Below are positions 1-8,049 of a stretch of DNA of 19,322 bases, in pieces. Location of the stretch: contig CAMJHJ010000018.1 of NCBI GenBank assembly GCA_946405485.1, positions 1 through 19,322 on the forward strand, in the 5' to 3' direction. The stretch comes from an uncultured Bacteroidales bacterium. GTDB lineage: Bacteria > Bacteroidota > Bacteroidia > Bacteroidales > UBA932. Positions within the stretch are counted from its first letter, which is position 1, and each line of letters starts with the position of its first letter. The notes below the pieces were generated by a model. It had not been told where the DNA came from, did not search any database, and saw only the letters and a list, made by a program, of their open reading frames with translations. The translations under genes and the position numbers were made by a program.

Positions 1-227
1 TAGCCGGTGTTGGTCTGCACGTCGCCGTTGTCGTCCACCCAGGTCACGCGGAAGGTGAAGATGCGGTCGGGCTCGACCATGCGTTCGACGATCTTCGCCT
101 TTTCAAATTCCGGGTGCTGGTTGTAGACTTCTTCGACGGATTCCAGGACTTCCTGAACGGCCTGCAGGTACTCGCTTTCGCCGGGGTACTTGGCCTGGAG
201 ACGGGCCATGATTTCGTTGGTTTTCAT
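1..227 (-). CDS. gdhA: NADP-type glutamate dehydrogenase, N-terminal fragment
   Basis: Partial gene: the first 75 codons lie in the window and the rest runs off the left edge. The product would be glutamate dehydrogenase, which reversibly aminates 2-oxoglutarate to glutamate in the cytoplasm and links ammonium assimilation to central carbon. The fragment starts MKTNEIMARLQ and contains PDRIFTFRVTWVDDNGDVQ (residues 53-71), which matches the family pattern of an ERVIQFRVVWVDD-like block followed by a short Asn-containing turn. The upstream helical stretch (residues 5-45) is the usual N-terminal region of hexameric bacterial GdhA. The start is the ATG at 227, the first Met after an in-frame non-coding leader and 35 bases downstream of a TATCTTTG box. 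The NADP preference is inferred from this N-terminal type; the cofactor-binding domain is outside the window. Confidence 0.88.
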   Translation of the reverse strand, partial: MKTNEIMARLQAKYPGESEYLQAVQEVLESVEEVYNQHPEFEKAKIVERMVEPDRIFTFRVTWVDDNGDVQTNTG

Positions 228-261
228 ATTAGTTTCAGTCAGTTTGTTATCAAACGGTCCA

Positions 262-269
262 CAAAGATA
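262..269 (-). promoter_or_regulatory. Bacteroidota -7 box for gdhA
   Basis: On the minus strand this reads TATCTTTG, an exact match to the Bacteroidota -7 consensus TAnnTTTG, 35 bases before the gdhA start codon. No convincing TTTG-like -33 element was found at the expected distance. The expected -33 position overlaps the -7 box of the divergent nitroreductase gene. Confidence 0.55.
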
Positions 270-291
270 GGAAATCCTTTTTGAAAGTGAT

Positions 292-299
292 TATATTTG
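292..299 (+). promoter_or_regulatory. Bacteroidota -7 box for the nitroreductase gene
   Basis: TATATTTG matches the TAnnTTTG consensus and ends 17 bases before the ATG at 317, which predicts a very short 5' leader. No good -33 element is visible. It is back to back with the gdhA promoter inside an 89-base intergenic region. Confidence 0.5.
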
Positions 300-316
300 C
301 AATAAATCATTAGCGT

Positions 317-790
317 ATGGAATTTTCGAAGGTTATCGCAGCGCGGCATAGCGTGCGCAGTTTCAAGGATACTCCTGTGGACCGGGAGGTGATCGATGCC
401 ATCCTGGACCAGACGGCGACCGCCCCGTCTTCCAAGAACAGCCGGAGTTCGGCCTTCATGGTCGTTGACGACAAGGATACGCTGCTGGCTCTTTCGGAGA
501 TGCGCAGCAGCGGTTCGGCCCTGCTGAAAGGTGCGGCGTGCGCCATCGTGGTGCTGGGGGATACGTCCAAGACCGACCTTTGGATTGAGAATGCGGCCAT
601 TTCCGCGACTTACATCCAGCTTTGCGCGACCAACCTGGGCCTGGGCAGCTGCTGGGTCCACATGAACGGCCGGCTGCGCGACAAGCACGACCCGTCGAAG
701 GGATTGGCGGAGGACTATGTCCGCGACCTGCTGGCCATCCGCGACGGTTTCAAACCCCTCTGCATCGTCGCCCTGGGCTACGAGGCCTAG
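317..790 (+). CDS. Nitroreductase-family flavoprotein
   Basis: Predicted cytoplasmic FMN-dependent oxidoreductase of the nitroreductase superfamily, 157 residues. The N-terminus carries the typical FMN-phosphate-binding pattern ARHSVRSFKD (residues 8-17). The segment ATAPSSKNSRS (about residues 34-44) corresponds to the usual A-P-S-xx-N/K loop. Near the C-terminus the motif NLGLGSCWVHM (about residues 106-116) is the conserved G-L-G-xx-W/C block, and the protein ends with the PLCIVALGYEA element common in the family. It is at the short end of the family range but appears complete. Natural substrates of such proteins cannot be told from sequence. It stands alone as a one-gene unit divergent from gdhA, and its stop overlaps that of the convergent peptidase gene. 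I saw no signal peptide. Confidence 0.9.
   Translation: MEFSKVIAARHSVRSFKDTPVDREVIDAILDQTATAPSSKNSRSSAFMVVDDKDTLLALSEMRSSGSALLKGAACAIVVLGDTSKTDLWIENAAISATYIQLCATNLGLGSCWVHMNGRLRDKHDPSKGLAEDYVRDLLAIRDGFKPLCIVALGYEA
787..790. other. Overlapping convergent stop codons (CTAG)
   Basis: The palindrome CTAG holds the TAG stop of the nitroreductase gene (788-790, plus strand) and the TAG stop of the S46 peptidase gene (789-787, minus strand). The two genes therefore share two bases of their stop codons, and no space remains for an intergenic terminator. Confidence 0.95.
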
Positions 791-2907
791 CGCAGGTCCA
801 TTTCGTCCAGCAGGTATCCCATGCCGGCGTAGTGCTCCAGGATCCAGAGGGCGAAGCGGATGTCGGCGCAGACGCACTTGTTGTACTGCGGCGTGTAGGA
901 GGCATCGCTGGCGAGCGACTCCTTGTTGCCGTCGAAGGCCAGGCCGATCAGTTCGCCCCGGGCGTTCAGGACCGGGGAGCCGGAGTTACCGCCCGTGATG
1001 TCGTTGTCCGTCAGGAAATCCACCGGCATCTGCGGCTGCTCGCGCTCAAGGAGCGTCTTCCAATCTTCCTTCAGACAGAAATCATGGACCGCCGGGTCAT
1101 GCTTGGCGACCAGGCCCGCGGGTGAAGTCTTCCAGTCGCACCAGACGCCGTCCCGCGGCTCATAACCGCCCACGACACCGTAGGTCAGGCGCATCGTGCT
1201 GTTGGCATCGGGATACTGGACACGGCCTTTTTCCTCGCGCATCTGATACAGGGCATGGGTGTACTGGCGGGCGAGACCGCCGATGGGTTTGTCTCCGGAC
1301 AGGCGGTCGATAGCCTGGTTGTAATTGAGAACCTTGATTTCTGACAGAAGACGGAAGAGGGTGTCCTTACCCGCTTCGGTCAGATCCATGTCGGAGGCCA
1401 GGAAAGCTTCCATCCTTGCAGGATCCGGAATCCAGCTGCGGCCCCAGACGTTTTCGCACAGGGCATCGTAATTCCTTCCATAGCAGTCAAATACCTCGCG
1501 CTCGAACGGCTGCCACCAGCAGCTGTCCACTCCCTCGTAGAACTGCTCGATGGCATAGCGCCAGAGCTCCTTTTCCACTCGCGGATCAATCTCCTCCAGC
1601 GTCTTGGCGACGGCAGACCGCACGAATTTGACGGATTGGGCGCGGGCTTCGGGCGATTTGCTGTTGGCCAGCGAACGGATGCGGGCGGCGACCGTATGGT
1701 ACTGCGTGGCCCGGACCATCGTTTCCCGGTAACAGGTCAGGGATTTCTCGACGGGCCCGATGGCCTTGTAGACGGCATCCAGGTCGGCGAGCAAAGATCC
1801 CCACTGCTCCCGGCGTTCCGGGGAAGCCTCGATCCATTCCTGCAGTTCTTTTTCTTGCGCACGCTTCTCGCCGACGACATCGAAACGATTGTAGCACAGC
1901 ACTTCACCGGCCTGGAGTTCCTGGAAATTGCTTAAGCCGAAGAAGCGGTTGGAGTATTTGAGGCGGATGGTGGGATCGACGTCCATCCACCGGGAGATGA
2001 TCTCCATCTGGCGGCCCCGGATCTCGGTGGAGACCGGCAGGGTGACGTCTTTATGGAAAGCGACTTTGGCGGAGGAACTGTAGCGGTCCGTACGTCCCGG
2101 GTAGCCGATGATCATCGTGAAGTCCCCGTCCTTATATCCGGCGCGGGAGACGGCCAGGTGGCGGAGCGGCTTGAGCGGGACATTGGTCTCCGCATAGGGG
2201 GCGGGTTTCCCGTCCGGAGCCGTGTAGATCCGGTACATGGCGAAGTCGCACTTGTGCTGCGGCCACTCCCAGTTATCCACATCTCCTCCGAAAGCTGCGA
2301 TGCTTACCGGCGGCGCGGCGACGAGCCGCACGTCGGCGTATTCCTCATAGAGCGCCATATAAAACTTGGAACCGCTCCACATCGACGAGAGCGAGGCCTC
2401 CAGACCCGTCTCTTCGGCATACTTCTTTTCCATGAGGAAACTGAGCTTGCGCATCCCCATCCCGCGGGTGTTGATATGCTGCTCTTCGATGGTGCGCAGC
2501 GCCTCGTCCGTAACGTCGATCACCCGCCTCAGGAACTGGACCTTTTTGCCCTTGATGGGGACCTCCTGCGAGGAGTCCATGGCCCAGAATCCGTCTTCGA
2601 GATAGTTGTGCTCCCCGTCGCTGAGGGCGTGCACATCCGCATAGGCGCAGTGATGGTTGGTGACCAGCAGGCCCCGGTCGGAAATCACGCTCCCGGTGCA
2701 GCCGAAGTCCAGCGAAACCACGGCATCGGTGATGCCCGCACCCGGCGCATCCGCGTTGTAGATCTCACCTGCGGAGAGTTGCAGGCCACGCTCCTGCATC
2801 TTGAGCTCGAGGGCGCGGTTGATGGCCTGCACCATCCACATCCCTTCATCGGCAACGGCACCCCAGCAAAGGAGTGCCGCCGCAAAGACTGTCAGTATCC
2901 GTTTCAT
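787..2907 (-). CDS. S46 dipeptidyl-peptidase, probably DPP7-type
   Basis: Exported serine exopeptidase of family S46, 706 residues, which releases dipeptides from the N-termini of peptides in the periplasm or at the outer membrane. A signal peptide spans about residues 1-19 (MKRILTVFAAALLCWGAVAD). The catalytic triad regions are visible: TNHHC at 83-87 (His), the GGDVDNWEWPQHKCDF block with Asp221, and GGNSGSPV with Ser642. In the characterised Porphyromonas enzymes the residue 18 positions after the catalytic Ser sets P1 preference: Arg673 in DPP11 (acidic P1), Gly in DPP7 (hydrophobic P1). Here that residue is Gly660, within FDGNK, so DPP7-like specificity is inferred. The block before the catalytic Asp reads HKCD where I recall HTGD as usual. 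The gene is second in an operon, 3 bases after the ferredoxin-type gene, with a good Shine-Dalgarno sequence inside that gene's end. Confidence 0.93.
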   Translation of the reverse strand: MKRILTVFAAALLCWGAVADEGMWMVQAINRALELKMQERGLQLSAGEIYNADAPGAGITDAVVSLDFGCTGSVISDRGLLVTNHHCAYADVHALSDGEHNYLEDGFWAMDSSQEVPIKGKKVQFLRRVIDVTDEALRTIEEQHINTRGMGMRKLSFLMEKKYAEETGLEASLSSMWSGSKFYMALYEEYADVRLVAAPPVSIAAFGGDVDNWEWPQHKCDFAMYRIYTAPDGKPAPYAETNVPLKPLRHLAVSRAGYKDGDFTMIIGYPGRTDRYSSSAKVAFHKDVTLPVSTEIRGRQMEIISRWMDVDPTIRLKYSNRFFGLSNFQELQAGEVLCYNRFDVVGEKRAQEKELQEWIEASPERREQWGSLLADLDAVYKAIGPVEKSLTCYRETMVRATQYHTVAARIRSLANSKSPEARAQSVKFVRSAVAKTLEEIDPRVEKELWRYAIEQFYEGVDSCWWQPFEREVFDCYGRNYDALCENVWGRSWIPDPARMEAFLASDMDLTEAGKDTLFRLLSEIKVLNYNQAIDRLSGDKPIGGLARQYTHALYQMREEKGRVQYPDANSTMRLTYGVVGGYEPRDGVWCDWKTSPAGLVAKHDPAVHDFCLKEDWKTLLEREQPQMPVDFLTDNDITGGNSGSPVLNARGELIGLAFDGNKESLASDASYTPQYNKCVCADIRFALWILEHYAGMGYLLDEMDLR

Positions 2908-2910
2908 AAG

Positions 2911-4935
2911 TTATTCTCCTTCATAAGGATAAACCGTACCCGGCTCTTCGAAGCTGAGACGGGCGTTCTCTTCCCGGACGTCATCTTTCTTGTATGTGAT
3001 CGTCCATTTCTCCTGCGTGATCAGGTTCCAGATTTCATCTCCCGTGAGGGGCTCCGCGAAGCGGAACTGGAGGGCGGGCTTGAGATCCTTGTTGAGGCGC
3101 AGATAAAGGCCGATGAAACCCTCATGGGTGGACAGATGGTTGCTTAGGAAGGGGAGTGCACGCTTGATGATGGGCTTCTCGTAATTGGGATTGACGATCT
3201 CGTAGATGTACTGCGGCTGACCCTGGTAGTGCTCCTTGCGCTTCTGGACGACCTCGTTGCCTTCGGCATCGGTGTAACGGCCGTTGACTTCGGCCGTGAA
3301 GGGGTCGAACATCTTCTGGAGATATTCGTCGACCGGGATGGTGCCGGTATCCGGATCCATGCGGACGAATTCGAAGTCGACGGGCGTTTCCTTGACGCCG
3401 CCGCCATGGACGGGCATGGCGAGGACCTTGCGGTTTACGACTTCCTTGAACCAGGCCTCATCCAGTTCTTCCTCGGGGGACATGTATACGCGTACGATGA
3501 GCGGGCAGTTGTACTCCGATTCCAGTCCGAAGATGCTCTTGCCCGTGGTGCGGAACTGCAGGCCCAGGTAGTTGAGGTCCAGTTTGTCATACATCTTCTC
3601 GGTCCGGAGGGTCACCCATTTGAGTTCGGGCACCTTTTCCGGATCGGGGGTCCAGATGCGGAAATGCGAAGGGGTGAAGACTTCTTCGCGGATCTTCTCT
3701 TCAGTGGTCTGGGAAGGATCGTAGGCGAGCTCGACGGTATGGCTGCCGACATAGGTCTTGACGCCATGGACGCCCCGGACCTTCTCCATCCTGGCCTTGA
3801 AGGCCATGGAAGAACCATAGCACTTGACGGACTTCAGCGGGCCGATCTTGAGGGTTTCGAGTTTCATGCCCTCCTCGATGCCCCAGGTCTCGTCGATGGT
3901 CGGGAGCTCGAACTTGGTCCCGGCCCACCAGGCACCGGCGACCAGCAGGACTGCCAGCAAAGCGGGGATGAACTTCGCCCAGTTGCGCCGTTTGCCGGCC
4001 TTGGAAGGGCATACGCCCACGCGGAGGGCGTCGACGTGACAGGCGGCCACGCATTCGCCGCAGAGCGTGCAGTCGACGTGGTTCACGCTGCCCTCGGACT
4101 GACAGACGTCGATCCCGTAGGGGCAGGCCTTGGTGCAGCGTCCGCAGTGCGTGCAGGCGTCCTCGTCCTTGAGGATGCGCAGGGCCTCGAGCTTCGGCCT
4201 GCCGTCCAGGACTTCCAGGACATAACCGGCGAGACAGAAGGTGCCCAGCAGCCAGACCCAGCTGAATTGGAGGCCGAGCAGGCTCAGGACCCACCAAAGC
4301 AGGGCGAGACCCACGAGCCAGACCCAGAACTTGAGGGTGTTGGAGATGGCTCCGAGCGGGCATACATATTTGCACCAGAAACGGTCGATGAACAGCCCCA
4401 GCAGAATCACGATGCAGACTGTGACGATGGACATCCAGAGCGTGATCTCGCCCTTGAATCCGGTCGCGACGGCGTAGTAGGGATCCAGGTTCTTACAGAA
4501 CAGTTCGCTGGAAGTGACGGTCATGTAGACGATCCAGAAAAGCAGACCGTATTTGACGACGCGCAAGATCTTATCCAGGATGGTCCCGACCGTTACGGTC
4601 TTGATCCTGAGCGCCTTGCGGAGCCGGATCAGCAGGTCCTCGACCGTACCGACGGGGCAGAGGTAGGCGCAGAAAAGCTTGCTGAAGAGGATGACGGCCG
4701 CGGCGAGCGCGATGCCCATCATGATCTGGAGCGAACTCATCGAGCAGGGAAGGGATCCCCGCTGGAAGAAAGTTGCCAGGGCCTGGAGGCCTCCGAAGGG
4801 ACAGAGACGCTCGGGATCGACGGCATCCATCTTGGGGAACAGTTTGCCTGCCAGACCGGACAGGAAGAAGACCAGGGCGGCCAGCGTACCCCACTGCAGG
4901 AGGTTCTTGGGCCAGTTGGATCGACGGTTTTTCAT
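2911..4935 (-). CDS. Membrane 4Fe-4S protein, NapH/CcoG-like, with degenerate HMA-like domain
   Basis: Predicted inner-membrane electron-transfer protein, 674 residues. The N-terminal half has hydrophobic segments near residues 14-30, 69-92, 125-143, 165-184, 203-220 and 225-241. They carry the NapH/NosR/CcoG-type motifs LCPFGG (44-49), LCPVGTVEDL (92-101) and VCPLGAISN (191-199). Two 4Fe-4S motifs follow: Cys261/264/267/271 and Cys289/292/295/299. Another membrane helix lies at about 320-339. Residues about 363-425 resemble a heavy-metal-associated domain (RGVHGVKTYVGSHTVELAYDP), but only one Cys (372) remains where CxxC is expected. The last 250 residues are unrecognised, mostly soluble and charged, presumably periplasmic. 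Redox partner and role are unknown; CcoG-like copper handling or electron transfer to a periplasmic partner are possibilities. First gene of an operon with the S46 peptidase. Confidence 0.8.
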   Translation of the reverse strand: MKNRRSNWPKNLLQWGTLAALVFFLSGLAGKLFPKMDAVDPERLCPFGGLQALATFFQRGSLPCSMSSLQIMMGIALAAAVILFSKLFCAYLCPVGTVEDLLIRLRKALRIKTVTVGTILDKILRVVKYGLLFWIVYMTVTSSELFCKNLDPYYAVATGFKGEITLWMSIVTVCIVILLGLFIDRFWCKYVCPLGAISNTLKFWVWLVGLALLWWVLSLLGLQFSWVWLLGTFCLAGYVLEVLDGRPKLEALRILKDEDACTHCGRCTKACPYGIDVCQSEGSVNHVDCTLCGECVAACHVDALRVGVCPSKAGKRRNWAKFIPALLAVLLVAGAWWAGTKFELPTIDETWGIEEGMKLETLKIGPLKSVKCYGSSMAFKARMEKVRGVHGVKTYVGSHTVELAYDPSQTTEEKIREEVFTPSHFRIWTPDPEKVPELKWVTLRTEKMYDKLDLNYLGLQFRTTGKSIFGLESEYNCPLIVRVYMSPEEELDEAWFKEVVNRKVLAMPVHGGGVKETPVDFEFVRMDPDTGTIPVDEYLQKMFDPFTAEVNGRYTDAEGNEVVQKRKEHYQGQPQYIYEIVNPNYEKPIIKRALPFLSNHLSTHEGFIGLYLRLNKDLKPALQFRFAEPLTGDEIWNLITQEKWTITYKKDDVREENARLSFEEPGTVYPYEGE
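2916..2921 (-). promoter_or_regulatory. Shine-Dalgarno sequence for the S46 peptidase
   Basis: AAGGAG on the minus strand lies eight bases before the ATG at 2907 and inside the last codons (Tyr-Glu-Gly-Glu-stop) of the upstream gene. Strong Shine-Dalgarno sequences are unusual in Bacteroidota. It supports the chosen start and suggests translational coupling. Confidence 0.6.
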
Positions 4936-4957
4936 GATCGGATAATCTGCATTTCTA

Positions 4958-4965
4958 CAAAAATA
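4958..4965 (-). promoter_or_regulatory. Bacteroidota -7 box for the ferredoxin/peptidase operon
   Basis: TATTTTTG on the minus strand matches TAnnTTTG, 22 bases before the ATG at 4935. It shares a 98-base AT-rich intergenic region with the divergent promoter of the TonB-receptor operon. Confidence 0.5.
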
Positions 4966-5002
4966 GCCATTAATTGGTATTTTACATATTATTATAGTTT
5001 AT

Positions 5003-5010
5003 TATTTTTG
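5003..5010 (+). promoter_or_regulatory. Bacteroidota -7 box for the TonB-receptor operon
   Basis: TATTTTTG matches TAnnTTTG. A TTTA at 4981-4984 lies 18 bases upstream as a weak -33 candidate. Transcription would start near 5013-5017, so an in-frame GTG at 5016 could not serve as start. This supports the ATG at 5034. Confidence 0.55.
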
Positions 5011-5033
5011 CAAATGTGGACTGGTATCCGAAA

Positions 5034-8033
5034 ATGGTTAAGAGAGTGTTGCTATGCCTGTTGCTTCTGGTGACGGTCGCCTTGGGCGAGGCCGCTGCGC
5101 AGAAGTTTGTCCTCTCCGGAACCGTGACGGACCGGTCCACAGGGGAGCCCGTCGATTTCGCCACGGTGGTGATTGAAGGCTCCGGGCAATGGGCTGTCGC
5201 AGATACGAAAGGTTCCTTCTCCATAAAGAATGTACCGGCTTTCAAGACCCGTGTGACAGTCTCTTCCCTGGGATATGTATCCTGGTCGCGGGAGGTCGTG
5301 ATCCAGAAAGACATTACCAATTTCAAGATCGCCCTGGATCCGGACAACCTGGCTTTGGAGGGCGCGACGGTGACTGCCAAGGAGGACGCCAATTCAGCGA
5401 CGACTTCCCGCACGATCGACAAGACGGCCATCGAACACATCCAGATGATGAATGTGGCGGATGTCTCCAGCCTGCTTCCTGGCGGTGCGACGGCCGACCC
5501 TTCGTTGACTTCTGAGAAACAGTTCAACATCCGGGGCGGTTCCGGCGAAAAGGGCTTTTCCTCTTTCGGCACTGCGGTCGAGGTGGATGGCGTGCGCCTG
5601 TCCAACAATGCATCCTTCCTTACGGCGACCGATTTCGACAGCAAGCCTATGAAGGGCGTAGCCACCAATAACATCGCATCCACCAACGTGGAGTCGGTCG
5701 AGGTGATCACGGGTGTCCCTTCCGTAGAGTATGGAGACATGGGCTCCGGCCTGGTGAAGGTCAACTTGAAAAAGGGTAAGACGCCCTGGATGCTCACTCT
5801 TTCGACCAGTCCCAGCACCAAGCAAACCTCCGTTTCGAAGGGTTTCGGCCTGGGTACAGGCCGGAAAGGTCATTCCAACGGTGTCTTGAATACCAGCATC
5901 GAATACACGGAATCTATTTCCAAGCAGATGTCTCCCTATACGGCCTATCGCCGTGAGCAGATGTCCCTTTCGTATATGAATTCGCTTAATTCGGGCATCT
6001 TCGCTTCCACTCCGCTCCGCATCAATCTTGGGGTGACGGGAAACTTGGGGGGCATGAATACGACCGCCGACCCCGACGCCGTACAAGGGACCTGGTCCGT
6101 TGACCGGGACCGTGTCGTCCGGGGCCATTTCGACTTGAATTGGCTGCTCAGCAAGCCTTGGATCACCAACGTGGAGCTCAGCGGATCGGCCTCATACTCT
6201 GACAAGGAGAGCCGTGAACGGTCGTATAATTCTTCCGCGATCAACAAGACGGTCCTGCACGGACGGGAAAACGGTTACTTTATCGCCGTCCCGTATTCCG
6301 GAGGAGAGATCCCTCCGGTGATGTACATTCCCGGCGGCTATTGGTTCAACACGATGTGCGATGACGACCGCCCGATGACGACCAAGCTTTCTTTCAAGGC
6401 GAATCACAACCATTTCTTCGGCAAGGTTAACAATAAGGTCAAGCTGGGCGCTGATTGGAGCACTGACCGGAATTTCGGCATCGGAGCATATTCTCCCGAG
6501 ATGGAGACGGCCCCGACATTCAGGGAATATCGTTATTGTGATGTTCCCACGATGCATAATGTGGGTGTCTATCTGGAAGATAACTTGATGTTCCCGGTCG
6601 GAAAGGGGCAGGTCAACCTGATTGCCGGCCTGCGGAATGACAATACCATGATCCGCAGTTCCGCCTATGGTGTCACATCCAGCCTCTCACCCCGTTTCAA
6701 TGCCAAATATACCATTCTCCGGCGCCAGGGCCGGGAGCGGAAAGCGGTGCGGGAGCTGTCTGTCCGCGCCAGTTGGGGCGAAGCGGTGAAACTCCCTTCT
6801 TTCTCCGTGCTTTTCCCGATGCCGACCTACAGGGATTTGCGGATTTTCGCTTCTACCACCAACTCTTCCAATGAGTCTATCGAGGCGTATTACACCCAGC
6901 CCAGGACCATCGAATACAATCCCGACCTGCAGTGGCAACGCAACCGGATGATGGAATTCGGCGTGGAGGCTGATATCCTGGGCAACAAGATCTCCCTGGC
7001 GGCATATCGCAACCGCACGCTCCATGCTTATAAGATATCGACCCGCTATGACCGGATATCCTATGCTTATACCTTGGATAACGCCCTTGCCGGCGTCCCC
7101 ATTCCTGCGGATCACCGCGCGTTCTCGATCGATGGGCAGACCGGAATCGTTACGGTGACGGACAAGTCGGGCGCTTTCCCGTCACAGGAGCTTCCTTTCA
7201 TTACTTATCAGGAATTGTCCCCTAGCTATTATCCTGACAATGAGCTCAATCCGATCGACCGTTTCGGTATCGAATGGGTGGTGGATTTCGCCCGGATCAA
7301 AGCCATCCAGACCGATATCCGGCTGGACGGAACCTGGTATGCGTACAAATCCCTGGCGACCAACCAGATCGAGTTTAGCCCGACTACGCTCCGCTCTTCG
7401 AAAGACAAGCTTCCTTATCCGTACATCGGCCTCTATTACGGAGACAATGCTTACTCCAACGGATCGGAATCCCGTTCCCTGCGGATGAACCTCACGCTCA
7501 CGACCCATATTCCGAGTGTCCGCATGATCCTGTCTGCCAAACTGGAGTCCAGCCTGCTGAAGTATTCCCGGACGCTGAGTGAAACGCCGGACGGAGCCGA
7601 GCTCGCTCAAGTCATCTCCGATCCTTCCGACATCCTGTCCACGGTAGGTGGCTCTATCTATGAAGGTGAGCACTATGTCGTACGCTATCCCGAGTATTAC
7701 TGTTCTTACAGCGACCCCACGCCCCGCCCTTACCTGGATGACCTCAAGGCAGCCAAAGGGAGCGGGAACATGGACCTGTTCAACGACCTGTGGCAACTCT
7801 CCTATAAGTCGAGTTACCTGTATGTCTTCAAGAAGGACTACTATTCCCCGTTCTTCAGTGCCAATTTCAGCGTTACCAAGGAAATCGGAGACCTGGCTTC
7901 CATCTCGTTCTACGCCAACAATTTCTTTATCAACCGCGCCCAGATCTGGTCTACAAAGTCCCAGACCTATGTGTCGGCGGCCAGTTATATCCCGCGCTTT
8001 TACTATGGCCTGACCTTACGACTTAAATTTTAA
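5034..8033 (+). CDS. TonB-dependent outer-membrane receptor
   Basis: Outer-membrane active transporter, 999 residues from the ATG at 5034. A signal peptide covers residues 1-22 (cleavage in EAAA-Q). Residues about 25-108 form a CarboxypepD_reg-like beta-sandwich (LSGTVTDRSTGEPVDFATVV), the usual N-terminal extension of Bacteroidota receptors. The plug follows at about 115-245, with FNIRGGSGEKG and VEVDGVRLSN, then the IASTNVESVEVITGVPSVEYGD block. The remaining ~750 residues are the barrel, ending in aromatic Phe (LTLRLKF) as a BAM signal. No SusD-like gene follows. Instead a DUF4876 lipoprotein, an outer-membrane barrel and an M16 protease lie directly downstream with gaps of 16, 3 and 9 bases, indicating one operon. 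A GTG 18 bases upstream would add MDWYPK before the signal peptide and was rejected. The substrate is unknown; the context points to peptides or a protein-bound nutrient rather than glycans. Confidence 0.93.
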   Translation: MVKRVLLCLLLLVTVALGEAAAQKFVLSGTVTDRSTGEPVDFATVVIEGSGQWAVADTKGSFSIKNVPAFKTRVTVSSLGYVSWSREVVIQKDITNFKIALDPDNLALEGATVTAKEDANSATTSRTIDKTAIEHIQMMNVADVSSLLPGGATADPSLTSEKQFNIRGGSGEKGFSSFGTAVEVDGVRLSNNASFLTATDFDSKPMKGVATNNIASTNVESVEVITGVPSVEYGDMGSGLVKVNLKKGKTPWMLTLSTSPSTKQTSVSKGFGLGTGRKGHSNGVLNTSIEYTESISKQMSPYTAYRREQMSLSYMNSLNSGIFASTPLRINLGVTGNLGGMNTTADPDAVQGTWSVDRDRVVRGHFDLNWLLSKPWITNVELSGSASYSDKESRERSYNSSAINKTVLHGRENGYFIAVPYSGGEIPPVMYIPGGYWFNTMCDDDRPMTTKLSFKANHNHFFGKVNNKVKLGADWSTDRNFGIGAYSPEMETAPTFREYRYCDVPTMHNVGVYLEDNLMFPVGKGQVNLIAGLRNDNTMIRSSAYGVTSSLSPRFNAKYTILRRQGRERKAVRELSVRASWGEAVKLPSFSVLFPMPTYRDLRIFASTTNSSNESIEAYYTQPRTIEYNPDLQWQRNRMMEFGVEADILGNKISLAAYRNRTLHAYKISTRYDRISYAYTLDNALAGVPIPADHRAFSIDGQTGIVTVTDKSGAFPSQELPFITYQELSPSYYPDNELNPIDRFGIEWVVDFARIKAIQTDIRLDGTWYAYKSLATNQIEFSPTTLRSSKDKLPYPYIGLYYGDNAYSNGSESRSLRMNLTLTTHIPSVRMILSAKLESSLLKYSRTLSETPDGAELAQVISDPSDILSTVGGSIYEGEHYVVRYPEYYCSYSDPTPRPYLDDLKAAKGSGNMDLFNDLWQLSYKSSYLYVFKKDYYSPFFSANFSVTKEIGDLASISFYANNFFINRAQIWSTKSQTYVSAASYIPRFYYGLTLRLKF

Positions 8034-8049
8034 TCCAAACAATAACATC

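Noticed and set aside
2053..3147. A 364-codon plus-strand frame overlapping the S46 peptidase and ferredoxin genes
   Set aside because: It covers parts of two real minus-strand genes and shows no domain pattern.
5016..5033. GTG start extending the TonB receptor by six residues
   Set aside because: It lies at the predicted transcription start and would put MDWYPK in front of an already complete signal peptide.
3229..5073. A 614-codon open frame on the plus strand opposite the ferredoxin-type gene
   Set aside because: Its composition (runs of Asp, Gly, Glu, Arg) is typical of an antisense shadow, and the opposite strand has clear Fe-S and membrane motifs.
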